A stretch of DNA of 59,360 nt from JAZKFT01 sp043760535 (GTDB lineage Bacteria; Bacteroidota; Bacteroidia; Chitinophagales; Chitinophagaceae), in the NCBI GenBank assembly GCA_043760535.1, contig JAYUOV010000317.1:1-59360 (forward strand), in the 5' to 3' direction. The translations under genes and the position numbers were made by a program. This document shows positions 1 to 7,652 of the stretch, piece after piece (position 1 is the stretch's first letter; every line of letters begins with the position of its first letter). The notes under the pieces were generated by a model, which saw nothing but the letters and a program-made list of their open reading frames with translations, did no database searches and was not told the origin of the DNA.

Positions 1-3
1 CAT

Positions 4-39
4 TCAAAGGGAAAAGGGAGCAATCCCTTTATCCTTTGA
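4..39. terminator. Hairpin at left edge, terminator-like
   Basis: Two 16-base arms around a 4-base loop, with two internal mispairs (arm starts TCAAAGGG). It probably ends a gene lying left of the window. No clear U-run follows, so it could also be a processing hairpin. Confidence 0.4.
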
Positions 40-250
40 TAAAATATAAAGCCATATTGTACCACTCTAAAAGTTGCATTTATTACTTGAATCTAAGAAA
101 ATAAAGATTGCCATATTTAAAAGATGCCAGTAATAAAAAAAGTAACCAATTTTTTGGGTTGCAGTAGTAAAATTGTACAATGCCTGCCATCCCGTCTTTC
201 AAAACAAATTGGCAGTAAAATTGTCATAAGTACCAATAAAATCATCAATC

Positions 251-751
251 ATGACAAGTGAAAAAGCAATATTAGCCGGTGGCTGTTTTTGGGGTGTGGA
301 AGAATTAATAAGGGCGTTACCGGGTGTTAACACCACAAGGGTAGGTTATACAGGTGGCGAGGTAAAAAATGCCACTTACCGAAACCATGGCTCCCATGCC
401 GAGGGCATTGCCATTACATTTCATCCAGAAAAAATATCGTACCGTAAATTACTGGAGTTTTTTTTTCAAATACACAACCCCACTACAAAAAATAGGCAGG
501 GAAATGATATTGGAATGTCGTACCGTTCGGCCATTTTTTACCTAGATGCCGCACAAAAAAACACAGCGGAAATCTTGATTAATGAAATGGATGCCTCTGG
601 TGTGTGGCCAGGAAAAATAGTAACGGAAGTAGTGCCAGCCTCCGACTTTTGGGATGCCGAAGAAGAACATCAGGCTTATTTACAAAAGCATCCTTACGGT
701 TACACCTGCCATTTTATACGGCCCGATTGGCAAATGCCTGCAGAAAGTTAA
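251..751 (+). CDS. msrA: Peptide-methionine (S)-S-oxide reductase MsrA
   Basis: A cytosolic repair enzyme that reduces the S-epimer of methionine sulfoxide, free or in proteins. The active-site motif GGCFWG is at residues 10-15, with catalytic Cys12. Further family blocks are visible: RVGYTGG near residue 31, SYRSAIFY near 94 and EEHQAYL near 137. At 166 residues it has the normal length of a stand-alone MsrA domain. A His-Gly pair (NHGSHAEG) stands where many MsrA proteins have Cys-x-Gly, a variation seen in the family. There is no MsrB domain and no signal peptide. The gene appears monocistronic, with its own leader upstream. Confidence 0.95.
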   Translation: MTSEKAILAGGCFWGVEELIRALPGVNTTRVGYTGGEVKNATYRNHGSHAEGIAITFHPEKISYRKLLEFFFQIHNPTTKNRQGNDIGMSYRSAIFYLDAAQKNTAEILINEMDASGVWPGKIVTEVVPASDFWDAEEEHQAYLQKHPYGYTCHFIRPDWQMPAES

Positions 752-945
752 GCTTAGATTTTTAGACTACCACGTTGCTTATAGGCCAGCAGCTCTCCTA
801 TCCGAATTTATTTTTACAATTGTGTTTAGTACCAAAGTACGGTTTATATTCTTACGGCTGTAGTAGCAGCCGTTGGTTGTATTTTCGGGCTTACGGTACA
901 GTCTGTCTTTGGATTGGTTATTTTGCAGAACCCAATTTTACCACC

Positions 946-3900
946 ATGCAATTCTTACAAATAGTAGCTGAGCAAATAAACATTCGCTTCGGCAACCAGC
1001 TTCACCGCATAGCCATTGTATTTCCTAACCGGAGGCAGGGTATTTTCTTTAAAAATTATTTGCAAGAATTATTGGTGCCTCCTGCGTTTTTACCTGAGCT
1101 GCTCACCATCGAAGATTTGGTGCAGCGTTCATCCATTTACCCCGTGGCCGATCATTTTGTACAATCATTTACCCTGTACGATGCTTATGCCGAAGTGATG
1201 GAACAAAGCCAAAACGGTGTGTCATTGGATTACGAAAGATTTTATACCATTGGCGATATTCTGCTTAGAGACTTTCAGGAGCTAGATGCTTACCTGTGCT
1301 ATGTACCCAAAGTATATGAACAGTTAAAAGACATTGAAGGCATCGAAAAAAGCTTCGACATTTTAAGCGATGAACAAAAGCAATTTCTTAGCAATTTCTG
1401 GAGCAGTTTTAGCAGCGAAAAAAAGAGCATACAGCAACAGAAGTTTCTGGAACTCTGGGAGATGTTGCCGCATATTTACCAGTTATTTCACCAAAAATTA
1501 TTAATACTACAACTTACAACCCAAGGCATGGCGTACCGCCAGTTAGCCGCCGGAAAGCAGAGCAGGCAAAGCTTTGCAGATAACTGGCATCATATAGCAT
1601 TTGTTGGTTTTAATGCTTTTAACAAAGCAGAAGAAACCCTACTGCAACGCTGGCAGCAGCAGGGCAAGGCAAGTTTATGGATGGATATAGATGAACATTA
1701 TGTAGCCAATCAGCTTCACGAGGCCGGGCACTTTATTCGCCGTAATTTGCACAAGCTGCAATTAAAAAACGAATTGCCTTTACTGCAATCTATTGCCGGT
1801 AATACAGGCACCATTCAGGTTATTTCTGCACAGGGCGCTACTGCACAAACCAAATATTTACCGCAATGGCTAGGTAGCCTCCTATCTTCTAAAGCACCTA
1901 ACAGCCATACTGGTATTAATGATTATTTAGGGGATAGAAGCGGTGAAAAGGGTACAACTATTGCCATTATTTTGGCAGATGAAGGCCTTTTATTACCAGT
2001 ATTACAATCGCTGCCACCAGAGCTGGGTAACGTAAATGTTACCATGGGCTATCCGCTTAAGCAAAGCGTTTTGTTTTCGTTTATACAAACCTTTTTTCTA
2101 ATACAAACCGAACTGGCTATACACCACAACCGCGATGTGAGCCACGAACATGTTCAGGCATTTTTGCAACATCCACTATGCGACTGGGGCGATGGTGTAA
2201 AGCAAAATCTACATTACCGCATGGTAAACGAAGTGCTGCTTCGCATTCCGCTTTTTCAGTTACAAGGCCATAGCGACATGGGCAACTATGTATTTATCCC
2301 GCTACCTAAACCGACCGATATTTTTAGCCGCATCATGCACATAACAGAGGCATTGCATCGTAACAAAAAATTGGATGCCGACCCTTTACTACAAGGCTTG
2401 CTGGTGCAAGTATGGCAGGCAGTACAGCAGTTACAGGGTTTATTTTTGGGTGGCCTCACCCCCGTCTCTTCTGGCGGAGATGAGCCAAAGCTAGCCCCAA
2501 ATAAAACCAACCCGCTACAAAAAAATCAGCTCTCCTACACAGAGGCGTCCACTACCACCAGAAGAGGAGCCCGGGTTGAGGCCACCCTAGCTTTCCTTAC
2601 CCAATCGCTCCGAAAACAATTGGCTACCATCTCCGTTCCTTTCGAAGGCGAACCGCTACAAGGCATACAGGTAATGGGTTTGCTAGAAAGCCGTGGGCTA
2701 GATTTTGACCATATTATTGTGCTGAGTGCCAACGAGGGAACGCTACCCCGAATACAATCACCCAGCTCATTTTTGCCCTACAACATTCGCCGGGCTTTTG
2801 GGCTAAGTGTGCCGGAACATCAAGATGCCATTTTTGCCTACGCCTTTTACAGGCTACTGCACCGCTGCCAAAATATGACCCTGCTTTACAATGCCACCAT
2901 TAACGAACAAAGCACTGGCGAAGTAAGCCGCTTTGTGCCACAACTGGAATTTGAAACAAATTTTAAAATAGCAAAAACCGATATCCGCTTTGCTTTAATG
3001 AGCAATACAGTTCCGCCCATTACCATCGAAAAAACTCCAGAAGTAATGAAGCAATTCAACCCTTACTTTTTATCGGAAAAACCAAAAACCATTTCGCCAT
3101 CGGCTGTTAATGCCTACCTCAATTGCCAGTTGCAATTTTATTTTAGGTACTTGGCCAAACTAAAAGAACCCGAAGAAATACAAGACGAAGTAGATGCTGC
3201 CGTTTTTGGCAACATTGTGCACAAGCTGATGGAATTACTGTACCATTCGGTGAAGGAAAAAAACGGGCATTGGAATATTTCTAAAGAGGATATTAGCTGG
3301 CTAAAAACACAAATAGATGTGTTATTGCCTCAGGCTTTTATAAACGGCTGGCGGAAAAAAAGTAAAATACCGGTAGCATTTACTGGCCGCCTGCTGGTAG
3401 TATCCGAAGTGGTAAAGCAATACGCAAATGCATACCTCGACTACGATGCCAACAATGTGCCTTTTAAAATAGAAGCGCTGGAAACCAAATTCAACGAAGC
3501 CTTTTATATAAATTTAAACGGCAAAAAACGGCCTGTATATTTTAGTGGGTATATAGATCGGGTAGATGTTGTAGGCGGTATCCATCGCATGGTGGATTAT
3601 AAAACCGGCAGCGATGAATTAGAATTTACTACCATAGAAAAACTTTTTGACCGTAATGAAAAAAAACGCAACAAAGCGGCTTTACAAACCCTGATATATG
3701 CATGGAGCTTTAGTAAAAAATTTCCGGAAAAAACAAAGTTTGAACCCGCTTTATTGCCGCTGCGGCTCATGCAAAAAGAAGGCTTTACTGCACAGTTTGT
3801 AAGCAAGATTTCCAGAACAGAAAAATTAAGCGTTAATGCAGATACCATTCACCCAATATTGAATCAACTGGAGGATCAATTACGTGTAGTGCTGGAGGAA

Positions 3901-3990
3901 TTATTTGATACAAATATGCCATTTGCTCAAACCGACGATGTGGAAAAATGTAGCTACTGCCCGTATGCTGGTATTTGCGGAAGGGAGTAA
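946..3990 (+). CDS. AddB-like protein: inactive helicase fold plus PD-(D/E)XK Fe-S nuclease
   Basis: Resembles the AddB subunit of AddAB/RecBCD-type break-processing enzymes. The N-terminal part has VFPNRRQGIFF where a helicase would have its Walker A lysine, so it is probably not an active ATPase. A UvrD C-terminal-like block follows (VMGLLESRGLDFDHII, then SANEGTLPR). The last 270 residues form a PD-(D/E)XK nuclease (FGNIVHKLMELL, then MVDYKTGSDELE). Four cysteines, one in LNCQLQFYFRYL and three in CSYCPYAGICG at the end, match the Fe-S cluster of AddB nucleases. I chose ATG 946 because homology-like sequence begins there; the reading frame is open from 775 but the extra residues look non-coding. 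No AddA partner is next to it. Residues near 500-550 hold a low-complexity insert (see repeat at 2448). Confidence 0.85.
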   Translation: MQFLQIVAEQINIRFGNQLHRIAIVFPNRRQGIFFKNYLQELLVPPAFLPELLTIEDLVQRSSIYPVADHFVQSFTLYDAYAEVMEQSQNGVSLDYERFYTIGDILLRDFQELDAYLCYVPKVYEQLKDIEGIEKSFDILSDEQKQFLSNFWSSFSSEKKSIQQQKFLELWEMLPHIYQLFHQKLLILQLTTQGMAYRQLAAGKQSRQSFADNWHHIAFVGFNAFNKAEETLLQRWQQQGKASLWMDIDEHYVANQLHEAGHFIRRNLHKLQLKNELPLLQSIAGNTGTIQVISAQGATAQTKYLPQWLGSLLSSKAPNSHTGINDYLGDRSGEKGTTIAIILADEGLLLPVLQSLPPELGNVNVTMGYPLKQSVLFSFIQTFFLIQTELAIHHNRDVSHEHVQAFLQHPLCDWGDGVKQNLHYRMVNEVLLRIPLFQLQGHSDMGNYVFIPLPKPTDIFSRIMHITEALHRNKKLDADPLLQGLLVQVWQAVQQLQGLFLGGLTPVSSGGDEPKLAPNKTNPLQKNQLSYTEASTTTRRGARVEATLAFLTQSLRKQLATISVPFEGEPLQGIQVMGLLESRGLDFDHIIVLSANEGTLPRIQSPSSFLPYNIRRAFGLSVPEHQDAIFAYAFYRLLHRCQNMTLLYNATINEQSTGEVSRFVPQLEFETNFKIAKTDIRFALMSNTVPPITIEKTPEVMKQFNPYFLSEKPKTISPSAVNAYLNCQLQFYFRYLAKLKEPEEIQDEVDAAVFGNIVHKLMELLYHSVKEKNGHWNISKEDISWLKTQIDVLLPQAFINGWRKKSKIPVAFTGRLLVVSEVVKQYANAYLDYDANNVPFKIEALETKFNEAFYINLNGKKRPVYFSGYIDRVDVVGGIHRMVDYKTGSDELEFTTIEKLFDRNEKKRNKAALQTLIYAWSFSKKFPEKTKFEPALLPLRLMQKEGFTAQFVSKISRTEKLSVNADTIHPILNQLEDQLRVVLEELFDTNMPFAQTDDVEKCSYCPYAGICGRE
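2448..2587. repeat. In-frame inverted repeat inside the AddB-like gene
   Basis: The left arm begins GGGTGGCCTCACCC and the right arm ends GGTTGAGGCCACCC. The inner parts (CTCTTCTGGCGG and CCACCAGAAGAGG) also pair. The element is translated in frame as a Gly/Pro/Ser/Thr-rich stretch between conserved helicase-fold blocks. It looks like a decayed palindromic element tolerated in a surface loop. Confidence 0.6.
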
Positions 3991-4090
3991 TTGCTATGCT
4001 AGAGAACTCCTTATCCTTAGCAGTTATGTTATCGTAGTTTTTTTTCCTGCCCCGCCTGCCCCGATGAATATCGGTGGATTATTTCGGTGG

Positions 4091-4179
4091 AACCCAGCGA
4101 AAGCCGAGCCCTGGTGGAGGGACATCGGCGACCGTTTTAAATCCATTAGCATTTCAGGACTCCGTTCAACTAGCTGCTA
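4091..4179 (+). repeat. Dispersed element of about 90 nt, copy A
   Basis: Shares ordered blocks with two other places in the window: AACCCAGCGAAAGCCG, then GACATCGGCGACCGTT, TAAATCC, and GGACTCCGTT. Copy B lies at 13382-13470 and copy C at 34289-34362, both on the minus strand. This copy sits between convergent genes. A short hairpin (CCCCGATgaatATCGGTGG) lies just upstream. The function is unknown. Confidence 0.6.
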
Positions 4180-4279
4180 CTATCCGGCTTTTTAAACTGC
4201 GAATAATAAGCTGTTTCAGATCAAAGGGGTAAGGATTTCTGAGTTTAAGGGGTTCTAAACCCAGTAGTTTTACCATAAA

Positions 4280-4319
4280 ATAAAGAGGCAGTCTCCTCCT
4301 TTTGAAACTGCCTCTTTAT
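4280..4319. terminator. Hairpin between convergent genes
   Basis: A perfect 13-bp stem (ATAAAGAGGCAGT with its complement) around a 14-base loop. It lies 61 bases beyond the sod stop codon and downstream of the AddB-like gene, so it can serve both transcripts. Confidence 0.8.
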
Positions 4320-4380
4320 GAAAAATTATAGTTGTAATTATTTGGTAAACGATTGTTTATCAAACAATAGCAATAAACAA

Positions 4381-4989
4381 TTATGCAATGGCCGCTTCGT
4401 AACGGGCATTAATTTTTTCCCAGTTAATTACATTCCAGAAAGCTTCTACAAAATCGGGGCGACGATTTTGGTATTTCAGGTAATAGGCATGTTCCCACAC
4501 ATCTAAACCCAATACTGGCGTGCCTTTTACCTCGGCCACATCCATCAAAGGATTGTCTTGATTTGGGGTAGAAGAAATAACGAGTTTTCCACCTACTACC
4601 ACTAACCACGCCCATCCGCTGCCAAAGCGGCCAATGCAGGCTTTCTTAAAATCTTCTTTTAATTTTTCAAAACCACCCAATTCGGCTTCAATAGCTTCGG
4701 CCAATTTACCAGTTGGTTTGCCACCTTGGTTTAGTTGCAGGCTATCCCAAAAAAAACTGTGGTTCCAATGGCCGCCACCGTTATTGCGTACCGGCCCGCC
4801 GATAGCCCCTGCCTTGGCAACTAATTCCTCAATGGTTTTGCCCTCGTTAGCAGTACCGGCTATTGCGTTATTAAGATTGGTTACGTAAGCCTGATGGTGC
4901 TTATCGTGGTGAATTTCCATAGTGGCCTGGTCGAAAAATGGCTCTAATGCATTGGATGCATACGGAAGTGGTGCAAGTGTAAAAGACAT
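4381..4989 (-). CDS. sodA: Superoxide dismutase, Fe/Mn family, Mn-type signature
   Basis: Converts superoxide to oxygen and hydrogen peroxide in the cytosol. The expected four metal ligands can be read as His27 (MEIHHDKHH), His77 (HWNHSFFW), Asp163 and His167 (LDVWEHAYY). Gln144 in NQDNP and the GGHWNH context are the pattern usual in Mn-dependent members, though some Bacteroidota enzymes are cambialistic. The length of 202 residues is standard. No signal peptide is seen. It is followed by a perfect hairpin at 4280-4319 and appears to be transcribed alone. Confidence 0.95.
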   Translation of the reverse strand: MSFTLAPLPYASNALEPFFDQATMEIHHDKHHQAYVTNLNNAIAGTANEGKTIEELVAKAGAIGGPVRNNGGGHWNHSFFWDSLQLNQGGKPTGKLAEAIEAELGGFEKLKEDFKKACIGRFGSGWAWLVVVGGKLVISSTPNQDNPLMDVAEVKGTPVLGLDVWEHAYYLKYQNRRPDFVEAFWNVINWEKINARYEAAIA

Positions 4990-5129
4990 AAAATTTTGAT
5001 TTTTGATTTGTGAATTATGATTTGTAATATGTACGAATGTAACCTGATGAAATAGTTGGGCAAATGTTATGCCATTATGATTTTTGGAATTTCTGTCAGG
5101 TTTTTGGGAACACTGCTTCCCGGAAAATA

Positions 5130-5162
5130 AAAAGCCGCAGATTATTTCTGGCGGCGGCTTTT
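5130..5162 (-). terminator. Rho-independent terminator after the TPR gene
   Basis: Read on the minus strand, a 9-bp stem (AAAAGCCGC with its complement) is followed by a T-rich run (TTTTTATTTT). It lies about 20 bases after the stop codon of the TPR gene. Confidence 0.75.
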
Positions 5163-5182
5163 GTAAAATTGATTTGAGTTAA

Positions 5183-5833
5183 TTAGCCCGGTATGCGGCT
5201 GATGTATTTCTTTAAATCTACAATTTGCTTTTTTACCTCTTCGTTGGTTGGCTTTTCGGCCTGTGCCTTGCGAAAGAAATCTTTGGCGGCCCTGAATTCC
5301 CTGCGGTTCATGTATATCTGGCACATTTGCAGGTAGGCCATGGCGGCACCGTCTTTATCGGGTATGCCGGCACGGATGGCCGCTCGGATATAGCTTTCGC
5401 CTTGTTTTAAATCGCCTTTTTGCATGGCCAGCATACCAAGTTGCAACTTGTTGGCACCCTCAGCTTCTTTTACGGAGCCTCCAAGCTCTAAGCTTCTTTT
5501 CATGTGTTTTTCGGCACCGTCGTAATCCTGCTTCATCATGGCAAGCTGGCCTTTTACGGTATAAAAAGCCGAGCGGATAGGCTTATACAACAGTTGCGGA
5601 AACCAGATAGAATCCAGCACTTTTTCGGCGCCTTCCACATCACCGGCTTCAATATATTCCTGTATAAGCCGCATAGGGCCTATAAAAAAATGGCCTGCCA
5701 GCAGTATAACACCAATAAAATACAAGATAAAAGATGGCCAAAAGCTGGCGGCAATATTTACCCAAATGGCAAATGCCAAAAAGATGAGGCCAAGCCAAAA
5801 ACGATATTTTAATAACAGACTGTAAAACTTCAT
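5183..5833 (-). CDS. Membrane-anchored TPR protein of unknown role
   Basis: A protein of 216 residues. Residues about 10-52 form two hydrophobic segments (LGLIFLAFAIWVNIAA and FILYFIGVILLAGHFFIG). The rest is helical repeat sequence with TPR-like spacing: GDVEGAEKVL, QDYDGAEKHMKRSLELG, GDLKQGESYIRAAIRAG and REFRAAKDFFRKA. It probably acts as a membrane-tethered scaffold facing the cytosol. Nothing in the sequence shows a specific partner. It is a single gene with its own terminator. Confidence 0.75.
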   Translation of the reverse strand: MKFYSLLLKYRFWLGLIFLAFAIWVNIAASFWPSFILYFIGVILLAGHFFIGPMRLIQEYIEAGDVEGAEKVLDSIWFPQLLYKPIRSAFYTVKGQLAMMKQDYDGAEKHMKRSLELGGSVKEAEGANKLQLGMLAMQKGDLKQGESYIRAAIRAGIPDKDGAAMAYLQMCQIYMNRREFRAAKDFFRKAQAEKPTNEEVKKQIVDLKKYISRIPG

Positions 5834-5923
5834 AAAACAAATTTTTCCTGAAAGACTGGCAAAGATAGCCGCCGGGGCGGATTGCTTGGGAAGATTATTT
5901 TGAGAGGATTGGAGGTGAAACTG

Positions 5924-6541
5924 CTAACCTTCATTAAGATATTTTCCTAAAAATTCTTTCAAAGGCAATAATTTTTTTGTATCAAGCTGCCAAATTCCTT
6001 CATCAAGGTAATTTGTTTTAGACGGTTTGAATATTTCTTCACTATCAAAGTCGAGTGCTTCCAAGTAAGCATAAACTTTTGCCTTGTCTTTCTGTTTTAT
6101 ATTGGTGGGACAATAATTTTGTTCGCTAACGCAAGTTTGATATTTTTCGTAGCAAGTCAAAATTTTATCTCTATGTTCTAAATTCATTATTTCGAATTGT
6201 AAACTCTCAAAGCACCCAAAGTTTTCATCGTTTGGCATCAAGAAAATGTCATTGATAATGATGTTCAATTTTAAAGCTTTATTTACAGCAGCAATTCTGG
6301 TTAATATCTCACTTTTTCTATCAGCCACAAATTGATTATCAGCATCGAAAACCAATATATTAACTTCCTGTTTGTCTGTATTTCTTGAAAGTATTTTTGG
6401 GTATTCATTACCGAAAATTTTATCCTTACCATTGGTACAAAAAATTTCAAATGAAATATTTTCTGGTAAATGAAAAGTAGAAATTAATAGTTGAATGAAT
6501 TTTTTTTCATTCCCCTCTACGTATATATTTACTTTATTCAT
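5924..6541 (-). CDS. TOPRIM-like DUF3226 protein, partner of an ABC/OLD-type ATPase
   Basis: A 205-residue protein resembling the DUF3226 family, which is related to TOPRIM nucleases. Visible motifs are VEGNEKKF at residues 8-15 and VFDADNQF near 64, which supply the acidic residues expected of a TOPRIM metal site. Its start codon overlaps the TAA of the upstream ATPase frame (TAATG), with a strong AGGAGG site, so it was built to be co-translated with the ATPase. ATPase plus TOPRIM pairs include PARIS (AriA/AriB) and OLD-type defence systems; assignment to this class is inference. The gene itself is intact although its partner is broken. The region is visibly richer in A+T than its neighbours. 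Confidence 0.65.
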   Translation of the reverse strand: MNKVNIYVEGNEKKFIQLLISTFHLPENISFEIFCTNGKDKIFGNEYPKILSRNTDKQEVNILVFDADNQFVADRKSEILTRIAAVNKALKLNIIINDIFLMPNDENFGCFESLQFEIMNLEHRDKILTCYEKYQTCVSEQNYCPTNIKQKDKAKVYAYLEALDFDSEEIFKPSKTNYLDEGIWQLDTKKLLPLKEFLGKYLNEG

Positions 6542-7607
6542 TATTTGCCTCCTCTTAATTCATTGCCGTTATTAATTGCGGAAGAAAACTCATTAAACTC
6601 GAATGAATAAGCCTATACGGTTTTATCAGGTAGTTCTTCTAAAGAAATTAGCCGAGCACTTGATTCAATCTTTAATTCTTGCAATGCTTGTGTAAAATAA
6701 ACTAGACATTCTTGACTATGAGTGGTAGCAAATAGTTGAACATTATTTTCAATAGATGCCGACAGGATTATTTTCCAAAAATCTTTCAATCGTGTGTAGT
6801 GTATGCCTGTATCAATCTCATCAACCATTAGCCTTCTATCCTTACAAACCGTAATTTCCAGAAGCATTCTTAAAGTCTTTATAGTGCCTTCCCCGAAAAG
6901 ATTTATTAAAAAAGGTGTATCATAGTTACTTCTCCATGCAATTAAGGAGTTAGTACTAGTAATAAGCGATGTTGATATTTCTAAGTCTTCGATATCGTTA
7001 ACAAAAAGCCTTAAACTTTTCAATAAGATGCTTCTTTTTGATTTAAAATTTTGAAATTGTCTAGAATAAAAATCTGCTAAATCATTTATTGTATTCGTGT
7101 GAAAAGGAATAAAAGGTAAATAATTTTCATCGTCATGGGTACTAGCACTACCTAAAAATGCTAGAGTAGATTTACCATTATAGTCTAATTGGCAAACAAA
7201 TTTGGATTCATCATCTCTCAACTTTGTTCTCTTTAATGTCTTTAATTGTTCAGGAGAAAGGCTAGACAATGCCAATGTCGACAATTCTATTTCATTCCAT
7301 TTGCCGGAATCTTCTGCTTTAAATCTATATTTTATTAAATTTTCTGATTGATTTTTATTAGTAAATTAATGAAATTAAATTCGGAATTACCATCGAGATT
7401 TTTTATTTTCCTCCAACTAAACGTTGTTAGAATGTTGCCAAGGAAATGATAAATATTTTCGTCATAACAAAGGGCTTCAAGGACAGAAGTTTTGCCAATA
7501 TTATTCTCCCCAACGATTAAATTAAATGAACCGATATTGTCCATCTCAAACTCATCAAATCGCTTAAAATTTCGGACATTAAAGTTGGATATGTGTCGGG
7601 TTTCCAT
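6541..7607 (-). pseudogene. ABC/OLD-like AAA ATPase, disrupted by a frameshift and an amber codon
   Basis: The first piece (7607-7335) begins METRHISNFNVRNFKRF and carries Walker A GENNIGKT at residues 33-40. It stops at a TAA. A one-base backward shift near 7340-7350 rejoins a second open frame that runs to 6613. That frame carries the Walker B-like LMVDEIDTG and the H-loop-like LFATTHSQE. At 6613-6615 a TAG interrupts it, but the same frame continues (AYSFEFNEF...) to a TAA at 6541-6543 that overlaps the next start codon. The tail AYSFEFNEF followed by a Glu-Leu-Arg ending is typical of this ATPase family, so the amber codon is a true interruption. Two lesions make it a pseudogene unless the sequence has errors. 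Confidence 0.8.
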
Positions 7608-7652
7608 AAAAATGCTATTTTAAATTCAAGATAAACTAAACTAAATAAATTT

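Noticed and set aside
3905..4195. Open frame of 96 codons overlapping the end of the AddB-like gene
   Set aside because: It crosses the gene end and repeat copy A, and shows no family resemblance.
6613..6615. Amber codon as recoding (readthrough, selenocysteine-like or code change)
   Set aside because: The same gene also has a frameshift, and other genes in the window use normal stops; simple decay or sequence error explains it better.
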